A DNA stretch of 64,000 bases from Nonomuraea rhodomycinica (lineage in GTDB: Bacteria > Actinomycetota > Actinomycetes > Streptosporangiales > Streptosporangiaceae). The notes under the pieces were generated by a model. The model had not been told where the DNA came from. It saw only the letters and a list, made by a program, of their open reading frames with translations, and did not search any database. This document shows positions 35,299-43,843 of the stretch, one piece after another (the stretch's first letter is position 1; each line of letters starts with the position of its first letter). The stretch covers positions 62,001-126,000 of the forward strand of contig NZ_JABWGO010000015.1 in NCBI RefSeq assembly GCF_013363995.1. Reading direction: 5' to 3'. Both the position numbers and the translations under genes were made by a program.

Positions 35299-38200
35299 CC
35301 CGCGCCCGTCGTGGCCCGAGACCTGCTTGAGGAAGCTCCGCGCCTCGGCGAGCAGGTCGGGGCCGCGTCGATCGCCGTACTCCGCCCGCACCGCGGCCAT
35401 CACCCCGGGCGCGGCCCGCTCCGCGTGCGGTTCGATCCGCTCGAAGGTCATGCCGGGCATGTTGGTGTTGTACGCGAACCGCTCGGCCAGCACCAGCAGC
35501 CTGATCGCGTCGCGGGGGTCCAGGGCGCCCCGCAGCAGTCCCCAGGCGCCGAGCCCGAAGAGCATCGACCCGCACACCGGATAGTCGAGAACGGGGTTCT
35601 CCACGGACAGCACGTCGTGGCCCCGGACGGTGCGGAACAGCTCCTCGCCGTAGCCGACGTCCTCCGGCGAGGCGTGGTACGCGTACGCCGTCAGGGCGAC
35701 CGACTCCGCGGTGATCGCCCACGGCGTGGACTCCGGGCGCGGCACCCCGGGCAGGCGCAGGTCGCGCGCCCGCTGGACGGCCAGGCGGCATTGCGCGAGC
35801 GCGGCGGCCTTCTCGCCGCGGGCCAGGGCCAGCTCGGCCGCGCACAGCGAGACGATCGCCACCCCGCCGAGCACCGTCTCGTTGTCGTTGACGCGGGAGA
35901 TCTCGGCGAACTCCGCCTCCGCGGTGTCGAGGTCGCCGTCGGCGAGCGCGGAGACCAGCAGCAGCGAGCGCAGCTGCGTCTCGTCGTCGGTGGCGCCGAG
36001 CCGGCTCAGCACCGGGATGGCCGCCCGCGCGTGTCCGACCGCCCGCGGGCGGTCGCCGAGCTGCATGACCAGGTGGGCCAGCACGGCGTGGTTGATCGCG
36101 GCGAACCACGGCCCGTCGTCCTCGTCGAGCATCGTCAGAACCTGCTCGGCGGCCGCGATCGCCCCGGTCACGTCTCCCGCGTTCTCCAGGACGTGGACGC
36201 TCATCTGCGTCGCGGCCAGGACCACCTCGGGGTCGTCGCTCCGGCGCAACGTCACCAGTCGGCGGCGTACTTCGGCGCCGTCGGCCGCGTCGCAGGCGAG
36301 CACCACCGCGGCCATCGCCGCCACGCGGGGGTCCGTCGCGTCACCGACCGGCAGCGTACGGAGCAGATCGCGCAGCGGATCGTGGTAGCGGTCGGTGATG
36401 ACCACCATGTTCATGAGCGTGACCAGCATGGCGGCCCGGGTCACCTCGACGAGGTGCGGCGGCGGCGCCCAGCCGGTGATCGCCTGGATGACCGCGTCCC
36501 TGAGGACGAGGAGGCGCGAGTGGTCGCCGCGGATCGACCAGTGCATGCCCACGCCGGACAGCAACTGGATCGCCGTGACCGGATCGGGCTCGCCGAGGGC
36601 CTGCCGGAGCAGGTCGGCGAGGTTGCTCTCCTCGGCGCGCAACGCGTCGGCCGCCGCGAACTGCGCCGGGCCGAACAGGCCGGCGGCGTTCTCCAGGGCG
36701 TACTCCGTGGCCCAGGCCCGCTGCGCCGCCCGGGCGGACGCCTCCTCCCCGGCCTCCCGCAGCCGCATCCGGCCGAACTCCCTGATGGTCTCCAGCATCC
36801 GGTAGCGCAGGCCGTACGCCGTCTCGCGGACGCTCAGCATCGACTGCTCGCTCAGCGCGTCCACGGCACGCAGGGCGTCCGGCCCGAGGACGTGCTCGGC
36901 CGCCGCCAGCGTGAAGCCGTCGCCGAACAGCGACAACCACCGCAACGCCCGCCGTTCCGGCTCGGCCAGCAGGTTCCACGACCAGGCGATGACCGCGAGC
37001 AGCGTCCGGTGCCGGTCGGGGGCCGTACGGTTGCCGCCGCGCAGCAGGCCGAACCGGTCCGCCAGGCGCCGCGCGATCTCCTCCACCGACATCACCCGCA
37101 CCTTGGCGGCGGCCAGCTCGATCGCGAGCGGCAGTCCGTCGAGCCGGGTGACGACGTCCTCCACCACCGCCTCGTCGATCCGGACGTCCGGGCGGGCGGC
37201 CGTGGCGCGCTGCCGGAACAGCTCCACCGCGTCGCCCGTGGGCAGCTCGCCGAGCGGGTAGACGCGTTCGGCGGGGATCGACAAGGGGGCGCGGGAGGTG
37301 ACGAGCACCCGCAGGTCACGGGTCGTCACGGTCAGGAACGCCACCAGGTCGGCGACGGCCTCGATCACGTGCTCGCAGTTGTCCAGGATCAGCAGGGCCG
37401 GCGCCTGGTCGAGCTGCTGGGCGATCCGGGCGCGCACGTCGGAGCGCTGCTCGGCGGTCAGGGCGCGACGCCCGCTGACCGAGTCGCGTACCCCGAGGGC
37501 CGAGCCCACCTCCCCCACCACGCCCTCCGGCGAGGACACGCCGACGAGCTCGACGAAGTGGGCGACGGGCTGCGCGGCGTTCCTGCCGACGACATGGGCC
37601 AGCCGCGTCTTGCCCAGCCCGCCGGGGCCGATGACGGAGACCACCCGGTTGGTCTGCAACAGGGCGTGCAGCGCGCGGATGTCGCCGTCGCGGCCCAGCA
37701 GCGAGGAGCCGTCGTACAGGATGCCCTCGCGCACCGGCCGGTCGGCGAGGAGGAGCGCGGCGTACACGCGGGCCAGCTCGGGCCCCGGTTCCGTGCCGAG
37801 CCGCGCGGCCAGGTCCGCGCGGTACCGCTCGTAGCGCTCCAGGGCCGCGGCGGCGCCCCGCACGGCGGCCTCGCTGCGCAGCAGGCAGGCCAGCAGCTCC
37901 TCGTCGTTCGGCCGGCCGGCCGCGGCCTCCTCCAGCAGCGGCAGGGCCTGCTCGTGGGCGCCGCTCCGGCCCTGCGCGATCGCCGCGACCCGCCGCGCCT
38001 CGGCCACCCACCCCGCCGCGACACCCCTCAGCTCGGCGAGCGCGCCCGTGGCGCCGTCCATGAGCCCTGCGGCCTCTTCGCCCGCCATGGGCCCTGCCGC
38101 CTCTTCACCGGCCATGAGCGCCACGGCCTCTTCGGCGCGGCGACGCGCGAGCGCCGTGTCGTCCTCGGCCAGCGCCGCCCCCGCCTGCTCCACCAGCGCG

Positions 38201-38496
38201 CCGAGCAGCAGCGCGTCCACCTGGCCGGCGGGCAGCCCGAGCCGGTACCCGCGCGGGATCCGCACCACGGCGTCGGCGCTGGTCGCCGCCCTGGTCCGCG
38301 AGACGACCACCTGCAGCGCCTTCGTCGGGTTGACCGGCGCCCCGTCGGGCCACAACTCCTCGACCAGGCGTTCGTCACTGACCCCGGCGCGTCCGCGCAT
38401 GGCGAGCACGGCCAGCAGGGTCTGTGCGCGATCACCGACCACGCGCGCACCCCGCCAGCGGACGCCGTCGAGCAGGACCAGTGCGGGGGAGGACAC
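35158..38496 (-). CDS. AfsR/SARP-type transcriptional regulator with BTAD, NB-ARC ATPase and TPR-like domains
   Basis: A 1,112-residue regulator. An OmpR-like winged helix occupies residues about 1-90 (DERLVEELWPDGAPVNPTKALQVVVSRTR in part). A bacterial transcriptional activation domain covers about 95-255, followed by an NB-ARC ATPase with Walker A GPGGLGKTRLA (290-300) and Walker B ALLILDNCEH. A long helical TPR-like half follows. Residues about 1067-1112 are encoded antisense to the end of drrB and look unlike the rest of the protein, so the natural stop was probably lost. A duplicated MAGEEAAG octapeptide sits near residue 128. The family senses small ligands or phosphorylation and activates secondary-metabolite genes. 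Confidence 0.88.
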   Translation of the reverse strand: MSSPALVLLDGVRWRGARVVGDRAQTLLAVLAMRGRAGVSDERLVEELWPDGAPVNPTKALQVVVSRTRAATSADAVVRIPRGYRLGLPAGQVDALLLGALVEQAGAALAEDDTALARRRAEEAVALMAGEEAAGPMAGEEAAGLMDGATGALAELRGVAAGWVAEARRVAAIAQGRSGAHEQALPLLEEAAAGRPNDEELLACLLRSEAAVRGAAAALERYERYRADLAARLGTEPGPELARVYAALLLADRPVREGILYDGSSLLGRDGDIRALHALLQTNRVVSVIGPGGLGKTRLAHVVGRNAAQPVAHFVELVGVSSPEGVVGEVGSALGVRDSVSGRRALTAEQRSDVRARIAQQLDQAPALLILDNCEHVIEAVADLVAFLTVTTRDLRVLVTSRAPLSIPAERVYPLGELPTGDAVELFRQRATAARPDVRIDEAVVEDVVTRLDGLPLAIELAAAKVRVMSVEEIARRLADRFGLLRGGNRTAPDRHRTLLAVIAWSWNLLAEPERRALRWLSLFGDGFTLAAAEHVLGPDALRAVDALSEQSMLSVRETAYGLRYRMLETIREFGRMRLREAGEEASARAAQRAWATEYALENAAGLFGPAQFAAADALRAEESNLADLLRQALGEPDPVTAIQLLSGVGMHWSIRGDHSRLLVLRDAVIQAITGWAPPPHLVEVTRAAMLVTLMNMVVITDRYHDPLRDLLRTLPVGDATDPRVAAMAAVVLACDAADGAEVRRRLVTLRRSDDPEVVLAATQMSVHVLENAGDVTGAIAAAEQVLTMLDEDDGPWFAAINHAVLAHLVMQLGDRPRAVGHARAAIPVLSRLGATDDETQLRSLLLVSALADGDLDTAEAEFAEISRVNDNETVLGGVAIVSLCAAELALARGEKAAALAQCRLAVQRARDLRLPGVPRPESTPWAITAESVALTAYAYHASPEDVGYGEELFRTVRGHDVLSVENPVLDYPVCGSMLFGLGAWGLLRGALDPRDAIRLLVLAERFAYNTNMPGMTFERIEPHAERAAPGVMAAVRAEYGDRRGPDLLAEARSFLKQVSGHDGRGSHVPLVAAYRQRGEDRDDDQARQQRPGHLSADQGAVGEVAGGRDQV

Positions 38497-38750
38497 GCCT
38501 TCAGCTTACGGACGTGCCACGAGCGACGAGGAGGTCGGCGGCGGGGAATCTCGCCACGCCTCGCCCGGCCGCTGTGCGGCGTCAGGCTGCCGTCGCGGAC
38601 CGGCGGCACAGTGGTGGAGGGCCGCCATCTCCCCGCCCTCTCCCCGCCCTCTCCCCGCCGACGAGACGACGCCGGGCGCCGCCAGCGCGGCATGCCGCCT
38701 GCTGTGGCTGACATCACACCGAGGCGCGCAGCGCCGAACACGCACAGTAA

Positions 38751-38797
38751 TTGATCAACGACTGTCCGCTGTGACATGGTGCTCGAGTCTTGATCAA
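38751..38797. promoter_or_regulatory. Pair of TTGATCAA palindromes upstream of the lectin gene
   Basis: TTGATCAA occurs at 38751-38758 and at 38790-38797, with centres 39 bp apart. The second is 18 bp before the lectin ATG. A related TTGATCATCAA (39518-39528) sits just before the next gene. A shared regulator is possible. Confidence 0.3.
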
Positions 38798-38814
38798 CTC
38801 TCCTGGGAGGCACC

Positions 38815-39333
38815 ATGCTCGCTCGCCATCTCCTGGCCGCCGCCGCCATCTCCGCCGCCGTGGGCGCGGTCACCCCCCTGCCCGCGGTGGCCGCCGACGG
38901 CGCCGCCCCGATCGGGACGGCGATGTGCGTCGACCTCAGCAACAACCGCGGCAACGGCACCCTGATGTACCAGTGGGCGTGCGACACCTACAACAACAAC
39001 CAGAGGTTCGTCGTCGAGGACGGTCTCATCAAGGTCGCGGACACCATCGGCCGGAACCCGGTGATGTGCATGGACTCCTCCAACGGCCGCACCAACGGCA
39101 CCCGGGTCTACCAGTGGCAGTGCCTGGGCAACGCCAACCAGCTCTGGGTGCTCCAGAACGGCCAGATCATCCTCAAGTCGACCCTCAACTCCAGCAACCG
39201 CCTGTGCCTGGACGCCACCGGCAACCGCGGCAACGGCGTCCAGGTGTACCTGTGGCAGTGCGACCCCAACAACAACAACCAGAAGTTCGTGATCGGAGAC
39301 GGCCAGATCGCGATCAAGGACACCTTGTCCTGA
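38815..39333 (+). CDS. Secreted ricin B-type lectin (RICIN domain) protein
   Basis: A 172-residue protein with a Sec signal peptide (residues 1-27, ending PAVAA-DG) and a single beta-trefoil RICIN domain. Three repeats each carry the carbohydrate-binding pattern: CVDLSNNRGNGTLMYQWACD, CMDSSNGRTNGTRVYQWQC and CLDATGNRGNGVQVYLWQCD. Each has a QW-like motif and paired cysteines. There is no catalytic module, so it probably binds glycans outside the cell. The start follows GGGAGG. Confidence 0.92.
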   Translation: MLARHLLAAAAISAAVGAVTPLPAVAADGAAPIGTAMCVDLSNNRGNGTLMYQWACDTYNNNQRFVVEDGLIKVADTIGRNPVMCMDSSNGRTNGTRVYQWQCLGNANQLWVLQNGQIILKSTLNSSNRLCLDATGNRGNGVQVYLWQCDPNNNNQKFVIGDGQIAIKDTLS

Positions 39334-39350
39334 TTCGCCGATCTCCCGAG

Positions 39351-39438
39351 GCGGCCGGCGGGGGATGCCCGTTTCGGCGACGGACCGCGGTCCCGCGGCC
39401 GGCGGGGGAAGCCCGGCCCGGCGACGGACCGCGGTCCC
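39351..39438. repeat. 44-bp direct repeat, two adjacent copies
   Basis: Two copies of a GC-rich 44-bp unit (GCGGCCGGCGGGGGA... ending GACGGACCGCGGTCCC) lie end to end just after the lectin gene, with a handful of differences. The inner GGACCGCGGTCC is itself palindromic, so each unit can fold and may act in termination. Confidence 0.75.
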
Positions 39439-39542
39439 GGCATGCGGCCGGGACCGGCGTCCCCGCCGGCACGCGCGCTCCTGATCGACGGATGGCCGTT
39501 CGCTACCCTGACTCCCATTGATCATCAACGGGAGAGGGCGCC

Positions 39543-40655
39543 GTGACACAGGACCCGGCCGCGGACGCGCGATCCCTGGCCGGAGTGGCGCTGCGCTTAG
39601 GTGCGGTTCTGGCCGCCTCCGGACCGGTGATCATGACGGCCTTCGGGGCCGGCAGACGAAGCGTCGGCTGGTTCTGCGCCGCGACGGGCGCGGCCTCGTA
39701 CGACGTGGACGGCTTGCCCGCCCTTCCTCGGGGCGAGGTCCTTCCTCAGGGCGAGGGTTTTCCTCAAGGCGAGGGCCTTCCTCAAGGCGAGGGCCCGTAC
39801 GCGCTGGAGAACATGCCGGGAGAGCTCCTCTTCTGGGGCGTTCTCCTGCTGCCGGTCCTCCTTGCCGGCCTTCTCCTGCGCGGGTCGCGCCGGGCCATGC
39901 TCGCCGGGGTGGCGGCGGTCGGGGCCGTGCTGGCGTTCGGGCTCTGCGCCGCGTTCTTCCTGCCGGGTCTCGACCCGTGCACCGGGCAGCAACGCGCGAT
40001 CGTACCTCCCTGGCCGTTGATCGTCTGTTATCCGGTGGCCGCGGGAACGCTGCTCCGGGCCGCCCGCTCCCCCATGCCGCGGGGACGGCACGGGCTCGTC
40101 CTGTGGATGGGCGCCGCCGCGGCGGCGGCGTGGGCGGCGCTGTTCCACCGCCTCACGGTCACGTTCGACAGGTTCATGGTCGCCCTCTACATCGACGAGA
40201 CTCCGGAGTCGCCGTGGGACGGCCTCGCGTGGTGGTCCTGTGACGTCGACCGGATCGGCCTGCCGGTCGTTCTCGTCGCGTTGGCGGCGACCGCGCGAGC
40301 GACCGCGCCAACCGGATGGGGACGGGCGTTCGGCTCCGCGACCGCGGCGGCGCTCCTCCTGTCGCCGCTGCTCGACATCGCGGCGTACATCAGCCAGTAC
40401 GGTGACGAGTTCCCGTCGTCTCTCGCCGATTCGGTGCGGTGGAACCTGCTCCTCGCGGCCGGCCTCGTCACAGCGGCCACATGGATCCCCGGCACATCGA
40501 TCTCCCGAGCCGGCACCGTCGGCCTCGTAGATCGCCTGATCCACGCACGCCTGAGGCGGACAAGCCCCGGACGGGCGAAGGATCTCGCCGTCGCCGTCGT
40601 CATCGCGGCCGCCGCCGTCTGGCTGGTCGTCTCGTCCTTCACACCGACCCGGTAG
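39543..40655 (+). CDS. Membrane protein of unknown function with short repeats
   Basis: A 370-residue membrane protein starting at a GTG with GGGAGAGG upstream. Eight or so membrane helices are predicted by eye. A loop near residues 60-85 contains the tandem hexapeptide LPQGEG/FPQGEG from an 18-bp DNA repeat (about 39727-39795). The final helix (DLAVAVVIAAAAVWLVVSSF) ends at the C-terminus. No family recognised. Confidence 0.75.
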   Translation: MTQDPAADARSLAGVALRLGAVLAASGPVIMTAFGAGRRSVGWFCAATGAASYDVDGLPALPRGEVLPQGEGFPQGEGLPQGEGPYALENMPGELLFWGVLLLPVLLAGLLLRGSRRAMLAGVAAVGAVLAFGLCAAFFLPGLDPCTGQQRAIVPPWPLIVCYPVAAGTLLRAARSPMPRGRHGLVLWMGAAAAAAWAALFHRLTVTFDRFMVALYIDETPESPWDGLAWWSCDVDRIGLPVVLVALAATARATAPTGWGRAFGSATAAALLLSPLLDIAAYISQYGDEFPSSLADSVRWNLLLAAGLVTAATWIPGTSISRAGTVGLVDRLIHARLRRTSPGRAKDLAVAVVIAAAAVWLVVSSFTPTR

Positions 40656-40670
40656 GAGAGCGCGGCCACC

Positions 40671-40937
40671 TCACCACACGTGACGACGGAACACGCACAC
40701 GAAGAGCGGACGATCGCCCGTCATCTTGTCGACCTTGAGGGTGTTCACGGTGTCGAGCTTCCACCCCTGGGCTTCAACAGCCTCGATGCCCCGCCCCAGC
40801 TTCTCGATCTCGCCAGAGAAGTTGACATGTCCGATCTCACTGATGATCTGAGCGGTGAACACCGTACGCCCCTCAGCAGCGGCGATGCGGGCACTGGCAG
40901 CCAAGGCATCGTTCGTGGACTGCTTGAAGATCCCCAT
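40671..40937 (-). CDS. Small hypothetical protein (DUF4177-like)
   Basis: An 88-residue protein starting MGIFKQSTNDALAASARIAAAEG, preceded by GGAGAGGCAGG. The second half (IEAVEAQGWKLDTVNTL, then PLFVCVFRR) resembles the short beta-alpha-beta DUF4177-type proteins. No membrane segment. It is the first gene of a lower-GC accessory stretch. Confidence 0.75.
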   Translation of the reverse strand: MGIFKQSTNDALAASARIAAAEGRTVFTAQIISEIGHVNFSGEIEKLGRGIEAVEAQGWKLDTVNTLKVDKMTGDRPLFVCVFRRHVW

Positions 40938-41414
40938 ACGTACCTGCCTCTCCATTTGGACGCGCCTTTCCTCCCAACGGTTGAGAGCGTCCGGCAGTTA
41001 CGGGAAGAGGAAGACAGCCGTTGCGACCCTCGACAGGACCAGCAGACTGCACGATATGAGTGAGGTCCTGCGGCACGCCCCCTTCCCGTTTCCCGACAAC
41101 TCCTTCCCGCCCGACCTCGGGGCCGTAGTCCAGAGAACAGTGATCTCCGGCGAGTCCAGTCGTTCTCATCGTCGTGAATCACGATGAGCGCGGGTAGCGA
41201 GCCTGGCCGATACCGCGTCTCTCCCGTGCGGCTACGCCGCGCGCAGAACGTCGAAAGAAGACCCGTGGGTGATTGAGGAGTGGCACTACGAGGAGGAGGA
41301 GTAGGCCAAGGGGCACGGGCCAGGGCCCGGCGATCACCTCGGACCCGGACGCCCTCGCCCGAGGCGAGGAATATCGCTTCGATCGGTGGAGTGTTGCGCT
41401 GAAAGACTGACGGT
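40938..41414. other. Intergenic accessory DNA holding a gene fragment
   Basis: Apart from the fragment at 41056-41197 I see no gene in this 477-bp stretch. Base composition is less GC-rich than the flanks. Confidence 0.4.
41056..41197 (+). pseudogene. N-terminal fragment of a conserved actinobacterial protein
   Basis: The frame from ATG 41056 reads FPPDLGAVVQRTVISGE, a pattern I associate with small actinobacterial proteins that continue into a VIHDDENDW-like block. Here the frame runs into an early stop. The next bases read VIHDDENDW perfectly, but on the opposite strand (about 41156-41182), as if a short segment had been inverted. The rest of the gene is missing. Family assignment is from memory and uncertain. 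Confidence 0.4.
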
Positions 41415-41945
41415 ATGACCAGTTCGCTGTCGTTGGCGCGCAGAGTGCGACCCTACGAGAAGCTCACCGGAAGCTCATTCCGTTCCGAATGTCGTTTCTT
41501 GGATTTCGTCATCGACGGCAGGTCGCTGTTGGAGATGATGTCGGAGCGTAACTTCGGGAACGCGGACATGGCTTCGGTCCTGTGGCTGGCACCGACGCTC
41601 GATGACGATGACGCCGTCGGTCGACTGCTGGGGCGGTCTGCGTCACCGTTGGATGACGGCCGGATCCCGCTGTATGTGTGCCCGGAGTGCGGTGACCTCG
41701 GCTGCGGTGCTCTGACCGTGGTACTGGAGATCTCCTCCGGTCAGGTGATCTGGCGGGATCCGGGTTGGCAGACCGACTACGAGGACGAGGTCCACTACGA
41801 GGACTTCGCCGATATCAGTCCGTTCGTGTTCGACAGGGCACAGTACGAGGCGGTGCTGTCGACGGTGTCGGAGTTCCACGCTCGGGAGGAGAAGGACGCT
41901 CCGGCGAAGGAGCCGGCCCCTTGGTGGATGTGGTGGCGTCGTTGA
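41415..41945 (+). CDS. Hypothetical protein with CPECGDLGCG motif
   Basis: A 176-residue soluble protein. The middle reads IPLYVCPECGDLGCGALTVVLEIS, with three cysteines that could bind metal. This is followed by an acidic, Trp-rich C-terminal half (IWRDPGWQTDYEDEVHYEDF) and the ending PAPWWMWWRR. I recognise the CPECGDxGCG layout as common in actinobacterial hypothetical proteins, but not the function. Confidence 0.75.
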   Translation: MTSSLSLARRVRPYEKLTGSSFRSECRFLDFVIDGRSLLEMMSERNFGNADMASVLWLAPTLDDDDAVGRLLGRSASPLDDGRIPLYVCPECGDLGCGALTVVLEISSGQVIWRDPGWQTDYEDEVHYEDFADISPFVFDRAQYEAVLSTVSEFHAREEKDAPAKEPAPWWMWWRR

Positions 41946-42044
41946 TTCGGCCCGAGGGGAAGAAGCGGTTCGCGACGGCCCGAGCCGCCGCCGGCCAGGA
42001 CCGGCCGGTGGTGCCGAGCCATCAGGGACCGAAGGCATACCTGC

Positions 42045-42836
42045 TCAGGACAGAGCCTCCGAACGGAGAACTTCCTCTCGCAGGATCCGATGAATCTCGG
42101 TGGGGTCCGCGTTGTAGCTCGTCTGGCGCCGAAGCTCCCTCCGTACGGCGTCCACCACGCCCTCGGACAGAAGAACCTGCGCCAAGGACTTCGGCGAGGT
42201 CGCGGCACGCGCCTTCCAGAGATCATCGATGAGGCGGCGCTTGAACGCCTCCTTGGTCAGGTGGAAGAGCGCATCGGTCTTCGCAGCCAGGGTGGCGTCA
42301 CTCAGCAGGTCCACCTCAAGGGCCAGGTCGATGACGACAGGAAGGCCGGCCGTCATGTGGTACACCTGCCACACCTGTCCGTTGGACAGGATCATCCATT
42401 CGACGCCCTCGTTCACGGCGTACATCTGCACTTGGCGCAGATGTTTGGGGTTGAGCTTCTGGCTACAGCGCTTCACCTCGATGAAGGCGACCAACTGTTT
42501 GTCGATCCGGATACCGTAGTCCGCGAATTCGCCCTTGACCTGGTACTCCGTGGTCAGGTCCTCGTACTTGTCGTATCCGAGTCCTTCGCACAGGAAGTCC
42601 GTGATCAGAAGGCGCGTGTCTCCTTCGTTGGCATCGCGGGCCATCAGATCATTGAGCGGTTTGGCGTAACGGCGCACCGCCGCTCGGACACGATCTCGCG
42701 CGTCGCTTTCCCACTTCGGAGCCGTTCGTGCCTGTGTCGTCTTCTTAGCGGGAGCGCCCTCGGCCGCCTTGGACCCTTCAGAGGGGCTGACGCCCTGCCC
42801 GTCGCCGACGATCACCTGTGCTACCTGCTCAGCCAT
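42045..42836 (-). CDS. Stand-alone type I restriction HsdR N-terminal-like nuclease domain protein
   Basis: A 263-residue protein. Residues about 45-190 match the HSDR_N type I restriction endonuclease R N-terminal fold, a PD-(D/E)XK nuclease. The core is GEFADYGIRIDKQLVAFIEVKR, with Asp and the ExK pair in place. This is followed by KLNPKHLRQVQMYAVNEGVEWMILSNGQVWQVYHM. No helicase domain, HsdM or HsdS is nearby. A 45-residue Ala/Lys linker precedes the domain. The gene may be an orphan nuclease or a defence-island leftover. Confidence 0.85.
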   Translation of the reverse strand: MAEQVAQVIVGDGQGVSPSEGSKAAEGAPAKKTTQARTAPKWESDARDRVRAAVRRYAKPLNDLMARDANEGDTRLLITDFLCEGLGYDKYEDLTTEYQVKGEFADYGIRIDKQLVAFIEVKRCSQKLNPKHLRQVQMYAVNEGVEWMILSNGQVWQVYHMTAGLPVVIDLALEVDLLSDATLAAKTDALFHLTKEAFKRRLIDDLWKARAATSPKSLAQVLLSEGVVDAVRRELRRQTSYNADPTEIHRILREEVLRSEALS

Positions 42837-43225
42837 CGCTCCCCCTGGGGTCTAGTAGGGATAACGCAGGTTAAGCAACCTCAGAAGATCAAGTCATCAA
42901 CGAGTTTTCCATCGATATGAAAATGACTCTTAAGACCAGGACATAACATAAGAAAAGAAGCAAAGCATATACGGACTTCGACGCCGATCTCGGACAGGCC
43001 GACATCGCGCTCACGGGTGCATTCGAGCCCACCGCGCTGGGGCACGGCCCCTCAGCCACCGTTCGCCGTGCAGGAGCTCCATCACCTGAAGCACCGCCTT
43101 GGTGCGGCTGCTCGCCAAGGGCTGTGGATCTGCAGCCCTCGCCTCCCGAAAGAGCTGCCGCATTGACGCGCAAGCCCCAGCACAACTCTTGATCATTTGG
43201 TGCGCGTCGCAGCTAGGATTCCCTC
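42837..43225. other. AT-rich spacer with possible small minus-strand ORF and lipoprotein promoter
   Basis: Bases 42850-42975 are markedly AT-rich for this genome, as often seen in acquired DNA or promoter regions. TTGATC (43190-43195), an 18-bp spacer and TAGGAT (43214-43219) form a good promoter for the lipoprotein gene, whose ATG follows six bases later. Confidence 0.5.
43011..43196 (-). CDS. Possible small ORF of unknown function
   Basis: A 61-residue frame starting MIKSCAGACASMRQLFREARAAD, with a plausible helix (LASSRTKAVLQVMELLHGERWL). There is no clear ribosome site and no recognised family. It could equally be a fragment of a decayed gene, as other pieces in this region are. Confidence 0.25.
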   Translation of the reverse strand: MIKSCAGACASMRQLFREARAADPQPLASSRTKAVLQVMELLHGERWLRGRAPARWARMHP

Positions 43226-43843
43226 ATGCCCCCTAGGTTAGGTATTCCCCTTCTGCTGGTCCTCGGCCTCGTCACCGGCTGTGGGCTGGCTCAAGGCAGC
43301 GGCGTGAACGTCATTCCGTCCTCAAGGCCAGAAGTCTCCGCGTCAGAGAATATCCAGGGCAGGTGGTGGACGTGGGCGGCCTCCGAAGGCGACCGCACGA
43401 ACCCTGTGAGCGACACGACCGGAAAGTTCTGCGACCGGAACCAGCCACCTGATGTGTGGTTTCTCGCCGGGACCTTCGGCGGCACTTTGCAACGGACATG
43501 CAGGTTGCCCATGGGACGGCCGCTGGTCTTCCCGCTGGTCAATCTAACTAGCGACGAGGAGCAATGCGCGGAGTTCATGACCACAGCGACGGGCAAGGCA
43601 ACGCTTGACGGCAAGGTGATCACACCGGAACGGATGGAAGGCGACATCGTCACCGTCACGGGTGTAGCGGGCAATCCTCTGACCGGCGAGGAGGGAACCA
43701 CCACGTCCTACGCTTGTGGCGTCTGGGTGCGCCTCCCACCGCTGAAGCCAGGCCGTCACGAATTGACCATTCGCGGGTCATCCGGCGGCTTCCGCACGGG
43801 GGTTGACTACACGCTCATCGTCCAGTCCGACCAGCAAGCATAA
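43226..43843 (+). CDS. Putative lipoprotein, probably leaderless
   Basis: A 205-residue protein with a short signal peptide and lipobox (LVLGLVTGC, Cys at residue 18). The mature part is beta-rich without recognised domain (WWTWAASEGDRTNPVSDTTGKFC and NLTSDEEQCAEFMTTATG hold extra cysteines). TAGGAT six bases before the ATG and the absence of a ribosome site suggest leaderless transcription. It is probably anchored to the outer face of the membrane. Confidence 0.8.
   Translation: MPPRLGIPLLLVLGLVTGCGLAQGSGVNVIPSSRPEVSASENIQGRWWTWAASEGDRTNPVSDTTGKFCDRNQPPDVWFLAGTFGGTLQRTCRLPMGRPLVFPLVNLTSDEEQCAEFMTTATGKATLDGKVITPERMEGDIVTVTGVAGNPLTGEEGTTTSYACGVWVRLPPLKPGRHELTIRGSSGGFRTGVDYTLIVQSDQQA

Noticed and set aside
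35311-38754. A 1,147-codon open frame on the plus strand opposite the AfsR-like regulator
   Set aside because: Its translation is low-complexity (Arg/Gly/Val/Asp/His-rich) with no domain; the minus-strand protein has clear winged-helix, BTAD and NB-ARC motifs. It is a GC-bias shadow.
42851-42870. TAGGGATAAC resembling part of the I-SceI site, and GGGATAACGCAGG resembling a plasmid-origin flank
   Set aside because: Only 10 and 13 bases match; the surrounding sequence does not continue either similarity, so chance is the simplest explanation.
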